Positions 16,660 to 26,257 are shown, counted from the first letter of the stretch. The stretch is 64,000 bases of DNA from Bacillota bacterium (GCA_023421395.1 JAEZTL010000033.1:50984-114983), one strand, 5' to 3'. Notes: generated by a model from the letters alone, not told the origin. Made by a program: numbers and translations.

Positions 16660-17454
16660 ATGACGGATCAAATGCAGGCGGAAAAGCTGAGCTGCAATAT
16701 CTCCGTGGACTACGCCACCGTGCCGGGCAGCCGCATCCTGCCTTTTGAGTTTTCGCTGGACCTTAAGGACTCGGTGCTCGAACCGGCACCGGGGCAGCGG
16801 CAGCGGTTCGGCTACCACATCCGGGCCACGGGCTCGGAAGAATTCTGCTATGTGAACCTTTCCTATTTTATGATCGGCCTGTGCGAAGACATCGACTGCG
16901 AACACCTGGGGGCAATCACCGTAACGCGCAACGGCCTCAGGGAACCCGTCATCTTCGGCGAGAACGTCACGCTGGTGAAGCCCGACGCGCCCGATCCCAA
17001 CACCGGCTGCTCGGGCCTCAAGTTCCACTTCCCGCTGGACAAGGTACATGGCGAGATGGACGTAAGTTTTGAACTGACCCAGGCTTTTCGTGTCGGCCCT
17101 GAGCCGCTGTGCGTCTACGGCAGCGGCGTGGCGCGCAACGTGCTGTCGCTGTGCGGCCCCTCGTGCCGTCTGGACGAAAACTGCTCCCGCATCGCACACC
17201 AGCAGGCCCGCGTCAGCGTGCCGATCCGGCTGGCGCCCTACGTGCGCGTGGGCGAAGCGTCCACCTGGTGCTGCGGCGCGCCTGCGTTCCATCCTGCCTG
17301 CGACAGATCGGGTCACGACCGCCGCCACTGCGCGTTCATCGTGTCGCAGATGATGTGTGTCTCGGTGCCCATCACCTTCTGCGTGGACGCCAACGCGGGC
17401 GAGGCCGACATCGAATGCCTGAGCCCGTGTCCCTCCGTGCGAGATGAGGAATAA
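16660..17454 (+). CDS. Cysteine-rich protein of unknown function
   Basis: A 264-residue protein with about 17 cysteines and no signal peptide or membrane segment. Two halves resemble each other loosely: beta-rich segments with repeated hydrophobic strands (VSVPIRLAPYVRVGE and CVSVPITFCVDA) suggest a double beta fold. Cysteines cluster in LSLCGPSCRLDENCSR and STWCCGAPAFHPACDRS, which could bind metal or form cross-links as in spore-coat proteins. I do not recognise the family and no function is claimed. AAAGGA precedes ATG 16660. It stops 11 bases before the recJ promoter. Confidence 0.65.
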   Translation: MTDQMQAEKLSCNISVDYATVPGSRILPFEFSLDLKDSVLEPAPGQRQRFGYHIRATGSEEFCYVNLSYFMIGLCEDIDCEHLGAITVTRNGLREPVIFGENVTLVKPDAPDPNTGCSGLKFHFPLDKVHGEMDVSFELTQAFRVGPEPLCVYGSGVARNVLSLCGPSCRLDENCSRIAHQQARVSVPIRLAPYVRVGEASTWCCGAPAFHPACDRSGHDRRHCAFIVSQMMCVSVPITFCVDANAGEADIECLSPCPSVRDEE

Positions 17455-17465
17455 CCCCGGCGCGG

Positions 17466-17495
17466 TTGACGGAATTCAACCCTCCATTGTATAAT
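17466..17495 (+). promoter_or_regulatory. Sigma-A promoter of the recJ-relA operon
   Basis: TTGACG (17466-17471), 18-base spacer, TATAAT (17490-17495). It is followed by a leader of about 75 bases containing a short GGCCG/CGGCC hairpin and TTTTG near 17535-17552. Confidence 0.85.
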
Positions 17496-17576
17496 AAATC
17501 CCTTGAAGGAACCGCTCGGTCCGCGAACCTTCGCCGGCCGGGCGGCCTTTTGGGATCAAACGCCACGGAGGACGCC

Positions 17577-19925
17577 ATGCTCAGGTGGATGCCTCGAAGC
17601 GATCTGGCCCCGGAGGGGCCGAGCCTGATGGACCGTCTGCTGAAAGCCCGGGGATTTGATAACCCGGAGGCGGCGGGCGCATTTTTGCATCCGTCCCGCG
17701 CACAGCTGCTGGACCCCTTTCAGATGCCCGGCATCCGCGAGGCGGCGGAGCGGATTCTCGCAGCCCGCGCGGCGGGCCGCACCATTCGGGTTTACGGCGA
17801 TTACGACGTGGACGGCGTGACCGCCACCGCGATTCTGACGCGCTTCCTGACCAATTTTGGCGTAAACGCCCGCGCCTACATCCCCTCGCGGCACAACGAG
17901 GGCTACGGCCTCAACGCCGACGCGATCCGCAGGATCGCCGGGGAGGACGAAAAGCCGCTGCTCATCACGGTGGATTGCGGCGTCACCGCAGCGGCGGAGA
18001 TCGAGCTGGCAAAGGCGCTGGGCCTTGACCCCATCGTAACCGACCACCACCGGCCGGAAGGCGAACTTCCGGACTGTCCTGTGATCAACCCGCTTCTGGG
18101 TTACCCCTTCCCCTCCCTCTGCGGCGCCGGCGTGGCCTTCAAGCTATGCCAGGCGCTGGATGGCGAGGCGGCTTATGAATTCATCGACCTGGCGGCGCTT
18201 GGCACGGTGGCCGACGTGGTGCCGCTGACGGGTGAGAACCGGGCGATTACCGCGCTTGGCCTTATCCGGATCAACGAGCGCCCCCGGCCGGGCATCCTGG
18301 CGCTGATGGACAAGGCCGGTGTCAAGCCTGGCGAGGTCACGTCCGGCAAAATCGCGTTCCAACTGGCGCCCCGGCTCAACGCCGGCGGCCGGGTGGGCGA
18401 CGCGATCCGCTCGCTGAACCTTCTGACCGCGGAAACGGTGGCCGAGGCTGAGCCGCTGGCGCGGGATCTGGAAGAGGAAAACCAAAAGCGCAAGCAGCTG
18501 GAAGGGGAAATCCTCGCCGGCGCGGCAGAACAGCTACGGGATTTCGATTTCGCGTCACACCGCACCCTCGTGCTGGCGGGCGAGGGCTGGAACGCGGGTG
18601 TGCTGGGCCTGGCGGCATCGAGGCTTGTGGAAAAATACAATCTTCCCACCGTGTTGATGCGCCGGGAAGGCGGCGTGCTCCATGGCTCCTGCCGCTCCAT
18701 CCCGGGGGTGGACATTTTCAAAATGCTCAGCGGCGTCTCCGGTTTTTTGACCCGCTTCGGTGGTCACAGCCAAGCCGCGGGCCTGACGCTGCCGGAGGAA
18801 AACCTTCCGGCGTTCGCCGAGGCGCTGAACGGCGTCATCACCCGGGAGGCCGACCCGGAATGCTTCGTGCCGGCCGCACGCTACGACATGGCCCTGCCGC
18901 TCTCGAACCTCGACGAAGCTTTCGTCCGCTCACTTTCAATGTTCGAGCCCACGGGGTTTGGCAATCCCGCACCGGTATTTCTGACGGAAGCCGCGATCGA
19001 AAGCCGTGAAACGGTGGGCGCGGACCGGGCGCACCTCCGGCTCAGGCTCCGGGAGGGGGAGAAACGCCTGCCGGGCATCGCCTTTTCGATGGGGCCGCGA
19101 GCGTCTTTGCTGCCGGAAGGCGTCCGCGTGCGCGCGCTGTACGCGCCGCGCATCAGTGCGTTTGGCGGCCGGGAATACGTGGACTGTCAGGTCAAGGAGA
19201 TTGGGCAAATAGACTACGCAGGCTCATTTCTTGCCTCCGGTGCGGATTTTGACCGCCTGTTCCAAACATTCTTAACAAACAGGCTCTATAATAAGGCATA
19301 CTCTGCTCCCTCAGACGGCGATTGGAGCGGATTCGACGAAATTTTTGGTGCGTTGAACGATTCGCCACGAGGCACGCTGCTGGTGGCGGCGACGGAAAAA
19401 GCGGCGCTTTCGTTCCTCCGGGCCGCGCAAGAGCGCGTGCCCGACCGGATGGATGTGTTTTCGGGCGCCTTTCCGGAAGACAAGCGCGCCTTCAACGCCT
19501 TCTGCCTCCTGCCCCCGGGCGCGCCGCCGGAAGGATACGTCCGGCGGTTCAGCCTGGACGCCCCCGCATCCTTCTGGGGCTACCCAGTCTTGGAACCGGA
19601 GGCTCCCCCGCCGGGCGGAGCGCCGTTTCCGGACGTGGACGGTCTCCGGAGGACGTTCATCGCCGCGAGGGATTACGCCCGCAGACCCAGCGCGGCAAAA
19701 ACGCTTGCCGAGGTGGCGAGGAACCTTGGAGATGAAGCGAACCTGACGACCGGCGCCGCCTTCGCCGCGCTCGCGATACTTTCCGACATGAACCTGATCG
19801 CCCTCCGGGACGCGCGGCCCTTTGTGGAAATGCTGCCGGCCCGCAAGGCCGATCCCAACGATAACCCCGCCTTTCAATGGATGCGGCGAATGTCTCGATG
19901 GGGAGGTGAACCGCTTGACACATGA
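17577..19925 (+). CDS. recJ: Single-stranded-DNA-specific exonuclease RecJ
   Basis: RecJ degrades single-stranded DNA 5' to 3' in recombination and mismatch repair. The 782-residue protein has DHH motifs in order: YGDYDVDGVTAT, LLITVDCGVT, VTDHHRPEG and the DHHA1 region with GRVGDAIRS and FGGHSQAAGLTL, then an OB-like domain. It carries the 200-residue C-terminal extension typical of Bacillus-type RecJ (about 780 aa). GGAGG at 17567-17571 selects ATG 17577; the in-frame upstream extension overlaps the promoter. Its last 11 bases overlap relA, so it heads a seven-gene operon. Confidence 0.95.
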   Translation: MLRWMPRSDLAPEGPSLMDRLLKARGFDNPEAAGAFLHPSRAQLLDPFQMPGIREAAERILAARAAGRTIRVYGDYDVDGVTATAILTRFLTNFGVNARAYIPSRHNEGYGLNADAIRRIAGEDEKPLLITVDCGVTAAAEIELAKALGLDPIVTDHHRPEGELPDCPVINPLLGYPFPSLCGAGVAFKLCQALDGEAAYEFIDLAALGTVADVVPLTGENRAITALGLIRINERPRPGILALMDKAGVKPGEVTSGKIAFQLAPRLNAGGRVGDAIRSLNLLTAETVAEAEPLARDLEEENQKRKQLEGEILAGAAEQLRDFDFASHRTLVLAGEGWNAGVLGLAASRLVEKYNLPTVLMRREGGVLHGSCRSIPGVDIFKMLSGVSGFLTRFGGHSQAAGLTLPEENLPAFAEALNGVITREADPECFVPAARYDMALPLSNLDEAFVRSLSMFEPTGFGNPAPVFLTEAAIESRETVGADRAHLRLRLREGEKRLPGIAFSMGPRASLLPEGVRVRALYAPRISAFGGREYVDCQVKEIGQIDYAGSFLASGADFDRLFQTFLTNRLYNKAYSAPSDGDWSGFDEIFGALNDSPRGTLLVAATEKAALSFLRAAQERVPDRMDVFSGAFPEDKRAFNAFCLLPPGAPPEGYVRRFSLDAPASFWGYPVLEPEAPPPGGAPFPDVDGLRRTFIAARDYARRPSAAKTLAEVARNLGDEANLTTGAAFAALAILSDMNLIALRDARPFVEMLPARKADPNDNPAFQWMRRMSRWGGEPLDT

Positions 19926-22287
19926 CGAAACCCGTCCCGGCGCCAACATCGGCCCGGCGGAAAAAATGAATCCGGAGGCGAGCGCGCAGTCCGCCGGGGA
20001 CGGCGCGTGTACCGCCATGCCCACGGGCGGCGCGAAGGCGTGTCCCCTGCCCCAGGCGGCCGCAAAACCGGACGCCCCGGGCGACGGCGCGGGCCTTGAG
20101 GAACAGGACCCGCAGCTGAGTGCGCTGATCGCCAAGATGCGCCACTTCCACCCCAACGAGGATTTGTCGCTGGTAGAGCGCGCCTACAATTACGCGCAGG
20201 AGCGCCATGCAGGCCAGAAGCGAAAGAGCGGCAAGCCCTACTTCACCCATCCCTACCGCGTGGCCGACATCCTGGCGGATTTGATGCTGGACGCCACCAC
20301 CGTGGCGGCGGGTCTACTCCACGACACCGTGGAGGACTGCGAGGACTGCGACATACACACCATCGAGCAGCTGTTCGGCCCGGAGGTCGCGCAGCTGGTG
20401 GACGGCGTCACAAAGCTCAGCCGGCTGGATCTGGCCTCCCGCGAGGAGCAGCAGGCCGAGAGCCTGCGCAAAATGTTCTTCGCCATGGCCAAGGACATCC
20501 GCGTGGTGCTGATTAAACTGGCCGACCGGCTGCACAACATGCGAACTTTGAAGTTTCAGGACCCGAAGCGCCAACAGCGCATCGCCCGCGAAACGCTGGA
20601 TGTATACGCGCCTCTGGCCCACCGGTTGGGCATGAGCGCCATCAAGTGGGAACTGGAAGATTTGTCCCTTCGTTACATCGACCCGGAAGGGTATTACGAT
20701 CTGGTCGAAAAAGTCGGCATGAAGCGCGAAGAGCGCGAGAAGTCCATCAAAAATGTCATCAATATCCTGCACGAAAAGCTGGGCGAGCAGGGCATCAAGG
20801 CCGAAATCGACGGTCGACCCAAGCATTTCTACTCCATCTACCGAAAGATGAAAAGCCAGAATAAGACCTTCGACCAGATCTACGATCTGATCGCGGTTCG
20901 CGTGGTCGTCGAAACCATTCCGGACTGCTACGCCGCGCTGGGCGTGGTGCATACGCTGTGGACGCAGGTGCCCAACCGGTTCAAGGACTACATTTCCATG
21001 CCCAAGCCCAACATGTACCAGTCGCTGCACACGACGGTGGTGGGCATGGGCGGCATGCCCTTCGAGGTACAGATCCGCACCCGGGAAATGCACCGCACGG
21101 CGGAGTTCGGCATCGCGGCCCACTGGCGCTACAAGGAAGGCAAGCAGGCCGACGCGCTGGACGACAAGCTCTATTGGCTCCGGCAGATCCTCGACTGGCA
21201 AAACGAGACCCGCGATCCCGGCGAGTTCATGGACGCGCTGAAGGTGGACCTCTTCTCCGACGAAGTGTTCGTGTTCACGCCCAAGGGCGACGTGATTTCC
21301 ATGCCCAGGGGCGCGACGCCCGTGGACTTTGCCTATTCCATCCACACAGCCGTCGGCAACAAGTGCGTAGGCGCCAAGATCAACGGCCGCATCGTGCCGC
21401 TGTCCACCGAGCTTGAAAACGGCGATTTCGTGGAGATCATGACCTCATCCTCGTCCCACGGTCCGTCCAGAGACTGGCTGCAGCTCGTCAAAACCAGCGA
21501 GGCGCGCTCGAAGATTCGCGCCTGGTTCAAGCACGAGTTCAAAGACGAAAACATGATGAAGGGCCGCGACATGCTGGAAAAGGAGGCCAAGCGCCTCGGC
21601 TACCAGTGGCCGCAGCTCAACAAGAGCGAGTTTCTGGAACCGCTTTACAGGCGCTACACCCTCTCGTCGCTGGATGACCTGTACGTGACGGTGGGCTTCG
21701 GCGGCCTGTCCACGGGCCAGATCCTCAACCGGCTGATCGAGTCCTACAAAAAAACTCTCAAGCTCCCGGAGCCCGACCCGGCCAAACTGGCGGCGGAGGC
21801 GCAGCAGCGCGCCCGCGCCGAGGCGCAAAAGCGCACGGTCAGCCACGGCGTGGTGGTGGAGGGCGAGCCGGGCATGCTGGTGCGCTTCGCAAAGTGCTGC
21901 ACGCCGCTGCCGGGCGACGAAATCGTGGGCTACATCACCCGGGGCCGCGGCGTATCGGTGCATCGCAGCGACTGTGTGAACATGGCGGAGTTCGCCCGGG
22001 AGCCCGAGCGGCTGATCCACGTCAGCTGGCAAGGCGACGAGGGGGCGGGCTACAACGCCGACATCCAGATCATCGCCTATGACAGGCTCGGCCTTCTGGC
22101 CGAGATTTCGGCGCTCTTTGCCAAGCTCGAGGTTTCCATCATGGCGCTGTCCGCCCGGGTGGACAAAAACAAGAATACCGTCATCAACGTGACCCTGAGC
22201 CTCAAGAGCACCAAACAGCTGGAGACCATCATCAAGCAGCTGCAGAAGCGGTCGGACATCATCGAAGTGTTCCGGGTGAGCGCCTGA
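19915..22287 (+). CDS. relA: Bifunctional (p)ppGpp synthetase/hydrolase
   Basis: A 790-residue Rel protein that makes and degrades (p)ppGpp in the stringent response. It has the HD hydrolase domain (FTHPYRVADIL, LLHDTVEDCED, ADRLHNMRTL), the synthetase domain (GRPKHFYSIYRKMKSQ, YDLIAVRVVV, PNMYQSLHTTV), a TGS domain (VFVFTPKGDVISMPRGATP), a cysteine-bearing ZFD region (FAKCCTPLPGDEIVG) and a C-terminal ACT domain. Intact HD residues imply hydrolase activity is retained. About 65 low-complexity Gly/Ala/Pro-rich residues precede the HD domain, an unusually long N-terminus. TTG 19915 is chosen because GGGAGGTG lies at 19901-19908. It overlaps recJ by 11 bases and dtd by one. Confidence 0.96.
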   Translation: MTHDETRPGANIGPAEKMNPEASAQSAGDGACTAMPTGGAKACPLPQAAAKPDAPGDGAGLEEQDPQLSALIAKMRHFHPNEDLSLVERAYNYAQERHAGQKRKSGKPYFTHPYRVADILADLMLDATTVAAGLLHDTVEDCEDCDIHTIEQLFGPEVAQLVDGVTKLSRLDLASREEQQAESLRKMFFAMAKDIRVVLIKLADRLHNMRTLKFQDPKRQQRIARETLDVYAPLAHRLGMSAIKWELEDLSLRYIDPEGYYDLVEKVGMKREEREKSIKNVINILHEKLGEQGIKAEIDGRPKHFYSIYRKMKSQNKTFDQIYDLIAVRVVVETIPDCYAALGVVHTLWTQVPNRFKDYISMPKPNMYQSLHTTVVGMGGMPFEVQIRTREMHRTAEFGIAAHWRYKEGKQADALDDKLYWLRQILDWQNETRDPGEFMDALKVDLFSDEVFVFTPKGDVISMPRGATPVDFAYSIHTAVGNKCVGAKINGRIVPLSTELENGDFVEIMTSSSSHGPSRDWLQLVKTSEARSKIRAWFKHEFKDENMMKGRDMLEKEAKRLGYQWPQLNKSEFLEPLYRRYTLSSLDDLYVTVGFGGLSTGQILNRLIESYKKTLKLPEPDPAKLAAEAQQRARAEAQKRTVSHGVVVEGEPGMLVRFAKCCTPLPGDEIVGYITRGRGVSVHRSDCVNMAEFAREPERLIHVSWQGDEGAGYNADIQIIAYDRLGLLAEISALFAKLEVSIMALSARVDKNKNTVINVTLSLKSTKQLETIIKQLQKRSDIIEVFRVSA

Positions 22288-22736
22288 TGCGGCTGGTGGT
22301 GCAGCGCGTGACCCGCGCAAAGGTGATGGTGGACGGCCGCGTTACCGGCGAGATCGGCCGGGGCTATCTGGTGCTGGCAGGCGTGGAGTCGGGCGATACC
22401 GACGAAGACATGCGCTACGGCGTTGAAAAGCTCGTCGGCCTCCGCGTGTTCGAGGACGACGCGGGCAAGATGAACCGGTCCATCCTGGACGCGGGCGGTT
22501 CGATCCTGCTGGTGTCCCAGTTCACGCTGCTGGGTGACGCGCGGCACGGCCGCCGGCCCAGCTTCTCAAACGCCGCACGCCCCGAGACTGCCGCCCCGAT
22601 GATCGACCGGATGGCCTGCGAGATCGCCTCGCGCGGCATCCCCGTGGCTCAAGGCGAGTTTGGCGCCGACATGCAGGTGGAACTGGTCAACGACGGTCCG
22701 GTCACCATCCTGATGGACAGCAAAAAGACCTTTTAA
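22287..22736 (+). CDS. dtd: D-aminoacyl-tRNA deacylase
   Basis: A 149-residue cytoplasmic proofreading enzyme that removes D-amino acids from tRNA. The two signature loops are present: LLVSQFTLLGD near residues 73-83 and NDGPVTILMDS near the C-terminus with the Gly-cisPro pair. The start MRLVVQRVTRAKVMVDG is standard for the family. ATG 22287 shares one base with the relA stop (TGATG). The relA-dtd pairing is common in Bacillota. Confidence 0.96.
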   Translation: MRLVVQRVTRAKVMVDGRVTGEIGRGYLVLAGVESGDTDEDMRYGVEKLVGLRVFEDDAGKMNRSILDAGGSILLVSQFTLLGDARHGRRPSFSNAARPETAAPMIDRMACEIASRGIPVAQGEFGADMQVELVNDGPVTILMDSKKTF

Positions 22737-22762
22737 TTCCTCATACCGCGAAGGAGCGCACC

Positions 22763-23392
22763 ATGGAAGACTTCAAGTCAAGGCGCATCGAGTGCGGCGG
22801 TTACGCCGCCAACAGCTATCTGCTTTTCAGGCCCTCCCGGGAGGACGCGCTTTTGATCGACGCGGGCGACGATCTGGACGCGCTGATGACAAAGATCGAA
22901 TCCTCCGGCAAGCGGCTGACGGACATTCTGCTGACCCACGGCCACTTCGACCACATCATGGCGGCCAAGGCGCTCCGGGACGCCACCGGCGCGCGCATCC
23001 ACATCCATCCGTTGGACGCGCCCTGCCTTCGCAACCCCGCGCTCAACATGCTGGGCATGGTGGAGGCCACCAAGATACCCTTCGAACCTTTCAGCGCCGA
23101 CGAGATGCTCTCCGAGGGGCCGATGCTGGTGGCGGGGCTCACGATCCAGGTTATCGCCTGCCCGGGCCACACGCCGGGCGGTGTCAGCTTTTACCTGCCG
23201 GAACAGCGCGCGCTGTACACCGGCGACACGCTCTTCACCGTGGGATTCGGGCGGTACGACCTGCCGGGCGGCAACGTACGCGCCCTGTACGCATCCATCA
23301 AGCGGTTGACCGCGCTGCCCGGCATCACGTTGATGCTGCCGGGCCATGGCGAAAGTGCGCCTCTCAAGCAGGTGGCGGAGGAGTACAAATGA
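22763..23392 (+). CDS. MBL-fold metallo-hydrolase (glyoxalase II-like)
   Basis: A 209-residue cytoplasmic beta-lactamase-fold hydrolase. Zinc ligands are visible in LLTHGHFDHIMA (HxHxDH), CPGHTPGG and the terminal LPGHG; ALYTGDTLF supplies the bridging aspartate. Such proteins often act on thioesters such as S-lactoylglutathione or bacillithiol equivalents, but the substrate is unknown. AAGGAGCG lies before ATG 22763. It overlaps hemZ by ATGA. Its position after relA-dtd recurs in clostridia. Confidence 0.92.
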   Translation: MEDFKSRRIECGGYAANSYLLFRPSREDALLIDAGDDLDALMTKIESSGKRLTDILLTHGHFDHIMAAKALRDATGARIHIHPLDAPCLRNPALNMLGMVEATKIPFEPFSADEMLSEGPMLVAGLTIQVIACPGHTPGGVSFYLPEQRALYTGDTLFTVGFGRYDLPGGNVRALYASIKRLTALPGITLMLPGHGESAPLKQVAEEYK

Positions 23393-24822
23393 TCCATCTC
23401 AAGACCAACGCGGCGGCCTACTTCGCGGACCTGGCGGACGTGGTGCGCGTATTCTTCGACGAACCGGTAAGCCCCGACGAGGGCGAACGGGTGATTGAGC
23501 ACGCGCACACCCAGGCGGACGGCCGCTTTACGGAAACCTGTACGTACGGCGGCAGGAGCCTTTGCGCCACGGCGCCCTTGGTATCCGGCGTCCTTGAGCA
23601 GAAGCGCATGATCAAACGCGCGGCCAAGACGTGCCTGTATAATCTCCTGAAGGAAGCCACCGACTTCCGGCCGCCCTGGGGCTCGCTGACCGGCATCCGC
23701 CCAACACGCCTCTTCTACGAGGCGCTGGAGGCGGGCAAGACCGAGGCCGAGGCGTCGCAATGGCTGACCGAGGCGTTCGACGTAACGCCCGCAAAGGCGA
23801 ATCTCCTGGAGGAGATCGTCCGAGTGCAGCGGTCGGCACCGGCCGTGGCGCCGGACGAGTACGACCTCTACATCGCCATTCCCTTTTGCCCCACCCGATG
23901 CGACTACTGCGCGTTCCCCGCGGAGGCGGTGGGCCGCCGAAGCATGGTGGAACCCTATCTGGCGGCGCTGATGCGGGAGATCGACCTGACCGCGCTGATG
24001 ATGGCCAGAAAAGGGCTGAAACTTCGGGCCGGATATCTGGGCGGCGGCACGCCCACCACCCTCAGCGCCATGCAACTGGACAGACTCCTCACCACCCTCC
24101 GGTGGAAGTTCCCCGGCGCGCTGGAGTGGACGGTAGAGGCGGGGCGGCCCGACACCATCACCCGCGAGAAGCTGAGCGTGCTGCGGGATCTGGAGATCGA
24201 CCGCATATGCATCAACCCGCAAACCTTTAATGATGAGACGCTGCGCCGCATCGGCCGGGCCCACACCGCCCAGGACATCCATCAGGCCTTCGAACTGGCC
24301 CGGTCCATCGATTTCCGCAACGTCAACATGGATCTGATCGCCGCGCTGCCCGGCGAGACGCGCGCGGATTTCGCCCATACGCTGGATGAGGCGCTCTCCC
24401 TCGCGCCGGAGGGGATCACGGTACACACGCTGGCCGTCAAGCGCGCCAGCCGGCTGCATGAGGCGGGCTTCTCCCCGGAGGAGCCGGGCCTGGCGGAATG
24501 GATGGTGGACGAGGCCCGCACGCGTCTGGCCGGCTCGGGCTACCAGCCCTATTACCTGTACCGGCAGAAGCATATGGCGGACAACCTGGAAAACGTCGGC
24601 TACGCGAAGCCGCGCTACGCCTGCCTCTACAACATCGATAACATGGAGGAAACGGTTAGCGTTCTGGCGCTGGGCGCGGGCGCGATCACCAAGTGGGTTT
24701 ACCCCCGGGAAAGGCGCATCGAGCGAGCACCCAACGTGCGTAACATCGAGGCCTACATCCGCGGCGCGGATGAAATGGCCGCTCGCAAGCGCAAACTGAT
24801 CTTCGGGAGTGAAGAAACGTGA
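23389..24822 (+). CDS. hemZ: Radical SAM HemZ (coproporphyrinogen dehydrogenase-like)
   Basis: A 477-residue radical SAM protein. IPFCPTRCDYCAF has the CxxxCxxC cluster ligands (Cys167, 171, 174), and YLGGGTPTTLS is the usual second motif. The N-terminal 150 residues (KTCLYNLLKEA, GSLTGIRPTRL) match HemZ, the oxygen-independent coproporphyrinogen oxidase homologue of Bacillota. In some members activity toward coproporphyrinogen is doubtful, and the true substrate may differ. ATG 23389 overlaps the MBL gene, and its end overlaps the next gene by GTGA. Confidence 0.92.
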   Translation: MIHLKTNAAAYFADLADVVRVFFDEPVSPDEGERVIEHAHTQADGRFTETCTYGGRSLCATAPLVSGVLEQKRMIKRAAKTCLYNLLKEATDFRPPWGSLTGIRPTRLFYEALEAGKTEAEASQWLTEAFDVTPAKANLLEEIVRVQRSAPAVAPDEYDLYIAIPFCPTRCDYCAFPAEAVGRRSMVEPYLAALMREIDLTALMMARKGLKLRAGYLGGGTPTTLSAMQLDRLLTTLRWKFPGALEWTVEAGRPDTITREKLSVLRDLEIDRICINPQTFNDETLRRIGRAHTAQDIHQAFELARSIDFRNVNMDLIAALPGETRADFAHTLDEALSLAPEGITVHTLAVKRASRLHEAGFSPEEPGLAEWMVDEARTRLAGSGYQPYYLYRQKHMADNLENVGYAKPRYACLYNIDNMEETVSVLALGAGAITKWVYPRERRIERAPNVRNIEAYIRGADEMAARKRKLIFGSEET

Positions 24823-25454
24823 AAAAATGGTGGATTCCCGTCGTCATCGTCATCCTGGCCGCGGCCGTCGCGCTGGCGGTTATCGGCTTTCAGCGGATTG
24901 GTCGGGAGACACAGGTGGCAAAAGACGTGCCCAATCCGGTCGTGACCATCACCATGGAGGATGGCAGTGTCGTCACACTGGAGCTGTACCCCCGCGTCGC
25001 GCCCAATACTGTGGCCAACTTTGTCACCCTCGCCCAGTCCGGCTTCTACGACGGGCTGATCTTTCACCGGGTGATCCCCGGCTTCATGGTTCAGGGCGGC
25101 GATCCCACCGGTACCGGCACCGGCGGCCCCGGTTACGCCATCAAGGGTGAATTTACCGACAACGGCTTTCAGAACGACCTCTCCCACGACCGCGGTGTGA
25201 TCTCCATGGCCCGTGCCAACGACTACGACTCCGCCGGAAGCCAATTCTTCATCATGCACATGCGCGCCAAGAGCCTGGACGGCCAGTACGCGGCCTTCGG
25301 CAAGGTCACAAGCGGCATGGACGTGGTGGACAAGGTTGCCAACACCCCCACGGATTCTTCCGACCGGCCGCTGGTGGATTGCCGGATGAAGTCCGTGACC
25401 GTGGATACATTCGGCTACCAGTACACCGTCGTCAAGGTTGAAGAAAACCAATAA
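24819..25454 (+). CDS. Membrane-anchored cyclophilin-type peptidyl-prolyl isomerase
   Basis: A 211-residue protein with an N-terminal anchor or signal (KWWIPVVIVILAAAVALAVI) and a cyclophilin domain from about residue 38: [34 protein letters not shown], and SAGSQFFIMH. The active-site Arg and Phe residues of FHRVIPGFM are intact. It should speed proline isomerisation of proteins outside the membrane. GTG 24819 overlaps hemZ (GTGA), with GGGAGTGAA upstream. The adjacent cytoplasmic cyclophilin is a clear tandem duplicate. Confidence 0.93.
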   Translation: MKKWWIPVVIVILAAAVALAVIGFQRIGRETQVAKDVPNPVVTITMEDGSVVTLELYPRVAPNTVANFVTLAQSGFYDGLIFHRVIPGFMVQGGDPTGTGTGGPGYAIKGEFTDNGFQNDLSHDRGVISMARANDYDSAGSQFFIMHMRAKSLDGQYAAFGKVTSGMDVVDKVANTPTDSSDRPLVDCRMKSVTVDTFGYQYTVVKVEENQ

Positions 25455-25469
25455 TCAAGGAGGACTCCC

Positions 25470-25982
25470 ATGAATCCGAACGTAACTTTTGAGATGGAAA
25501 ACGGCAGCACCTTTACCGCTGAGCTTTATCCGGACATCGCCCCCAACACCGTCGCCAACTTCGTCACCCTCGTACAGTCCGGCTTTTACGATGGGCTGAT
25601 TTTTCATCGGGTGATTCCCGGCTTCATGATCCAGGGCGGCGATCCCAACGGCACGGGCACCGGCGGCCCCGGCTACCACATCCGCGGCGAATTTGCCGCC
25701 AACGGCGTTCCCAACGCGCTCAAGCACGCGCGCGGTGTGCTGTCCATGGCGCGCTCGATGATGAAGGATTCCGCCGGCAGCCAGTTCTTCGTCATGCACG
25801 CCGATGCGCCTCACCTGGATGGCCAGTATGCGGCCTTTGGCAAGGTGACAAAGGGCCTTGACACCGTGGACGCCATCGCTTCTGCCCGCACCGGGGCGCA
25901 GGATCGCCCGGTAACGGATCAGCGCATCCGCAAGGCCACGGCTGAGACCTATGGTCAGTCCTATACGGTGCAGAAGATGTAA
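25470..25982 (+). CDS. Cytoplasmic cyclophilin-type peptidyl-prolyl isomerase
   Basis: A 170-residue cyclophilin lacking any signal peptide: [15 protein letters not shown], then [34 protein letters not shown] and [10 protein letters not shown]. It is strongly similar to the anchored copy just upstream, so one gene was duplicated and one copy gained or lost the anchor. AAGGAGG precedes the ATG by 7 bases. It is the last gene of the recJ operon before the terminator at 26085. Confidence 0.94.
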   Translation: MNPNVTFEMENGSTFTAELYPDIAPNTVANFVTLVQSGFYDGLIFHRVIPGFMIQGGDPNGTGTGGPGYHIRGEFAANGVPNALKHARGVLSMARSMMKDSAGSQFFVMHADAPHLDGQYAAFGKVTKGLDTVDAIASARTGAQDRPVTDQRIRKATAETYGQSYTVQKM

Positions 25983-26084
25983 CCATTTTCCAGTGTTTTT
26001 GGGGTCTTGTTTTGTTAAATATTTGAGGCCCTTCGCGGCGTAATTCGCCGCGTCTCCCGCCCAAAAGTGTGCGCAAGCGCCAAT

Positions 26085-26119
26085 CCGCCCGGCCAAAATC
26101 CCGCCGGGCGGCTTTTTTT
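26085..26119 (+). terminator. Terminator of the recJ-relA-hemZ operon
   Basis: A perfect 9-bp stem (26085-26093 with 26103-26111), 9-base loop, C and seven T (26113-26119). Confidence 0.9.
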
Positions 26120-26218
26120 ATGTCAAAAGTGCGGCTTTTCTCACGCCATCCTGCACAGAGCTCAGGGTTTACCGGTCCAAAATGTGTCAGCGGACCGCTT
26201 CCAATGTTTTCGCGAAAC

Positions 26219-26257
26219 TATTACATATCTCATTACTCATTGACACATTATGTAATA
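26219..26257 (+). promoter_or_regulatory. Inverted repeat around the -35 box of the second C14 gene
   Basis: TATTACAT (26219-26226) and its exact complement ATGTAATA (26250-26257) flank and overlap the promoter. Their centres are 31 bp apart, about three helix turns, as for a dimeric or looped repressor. No regulator gene is adjacent. Confidence 0.45.
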
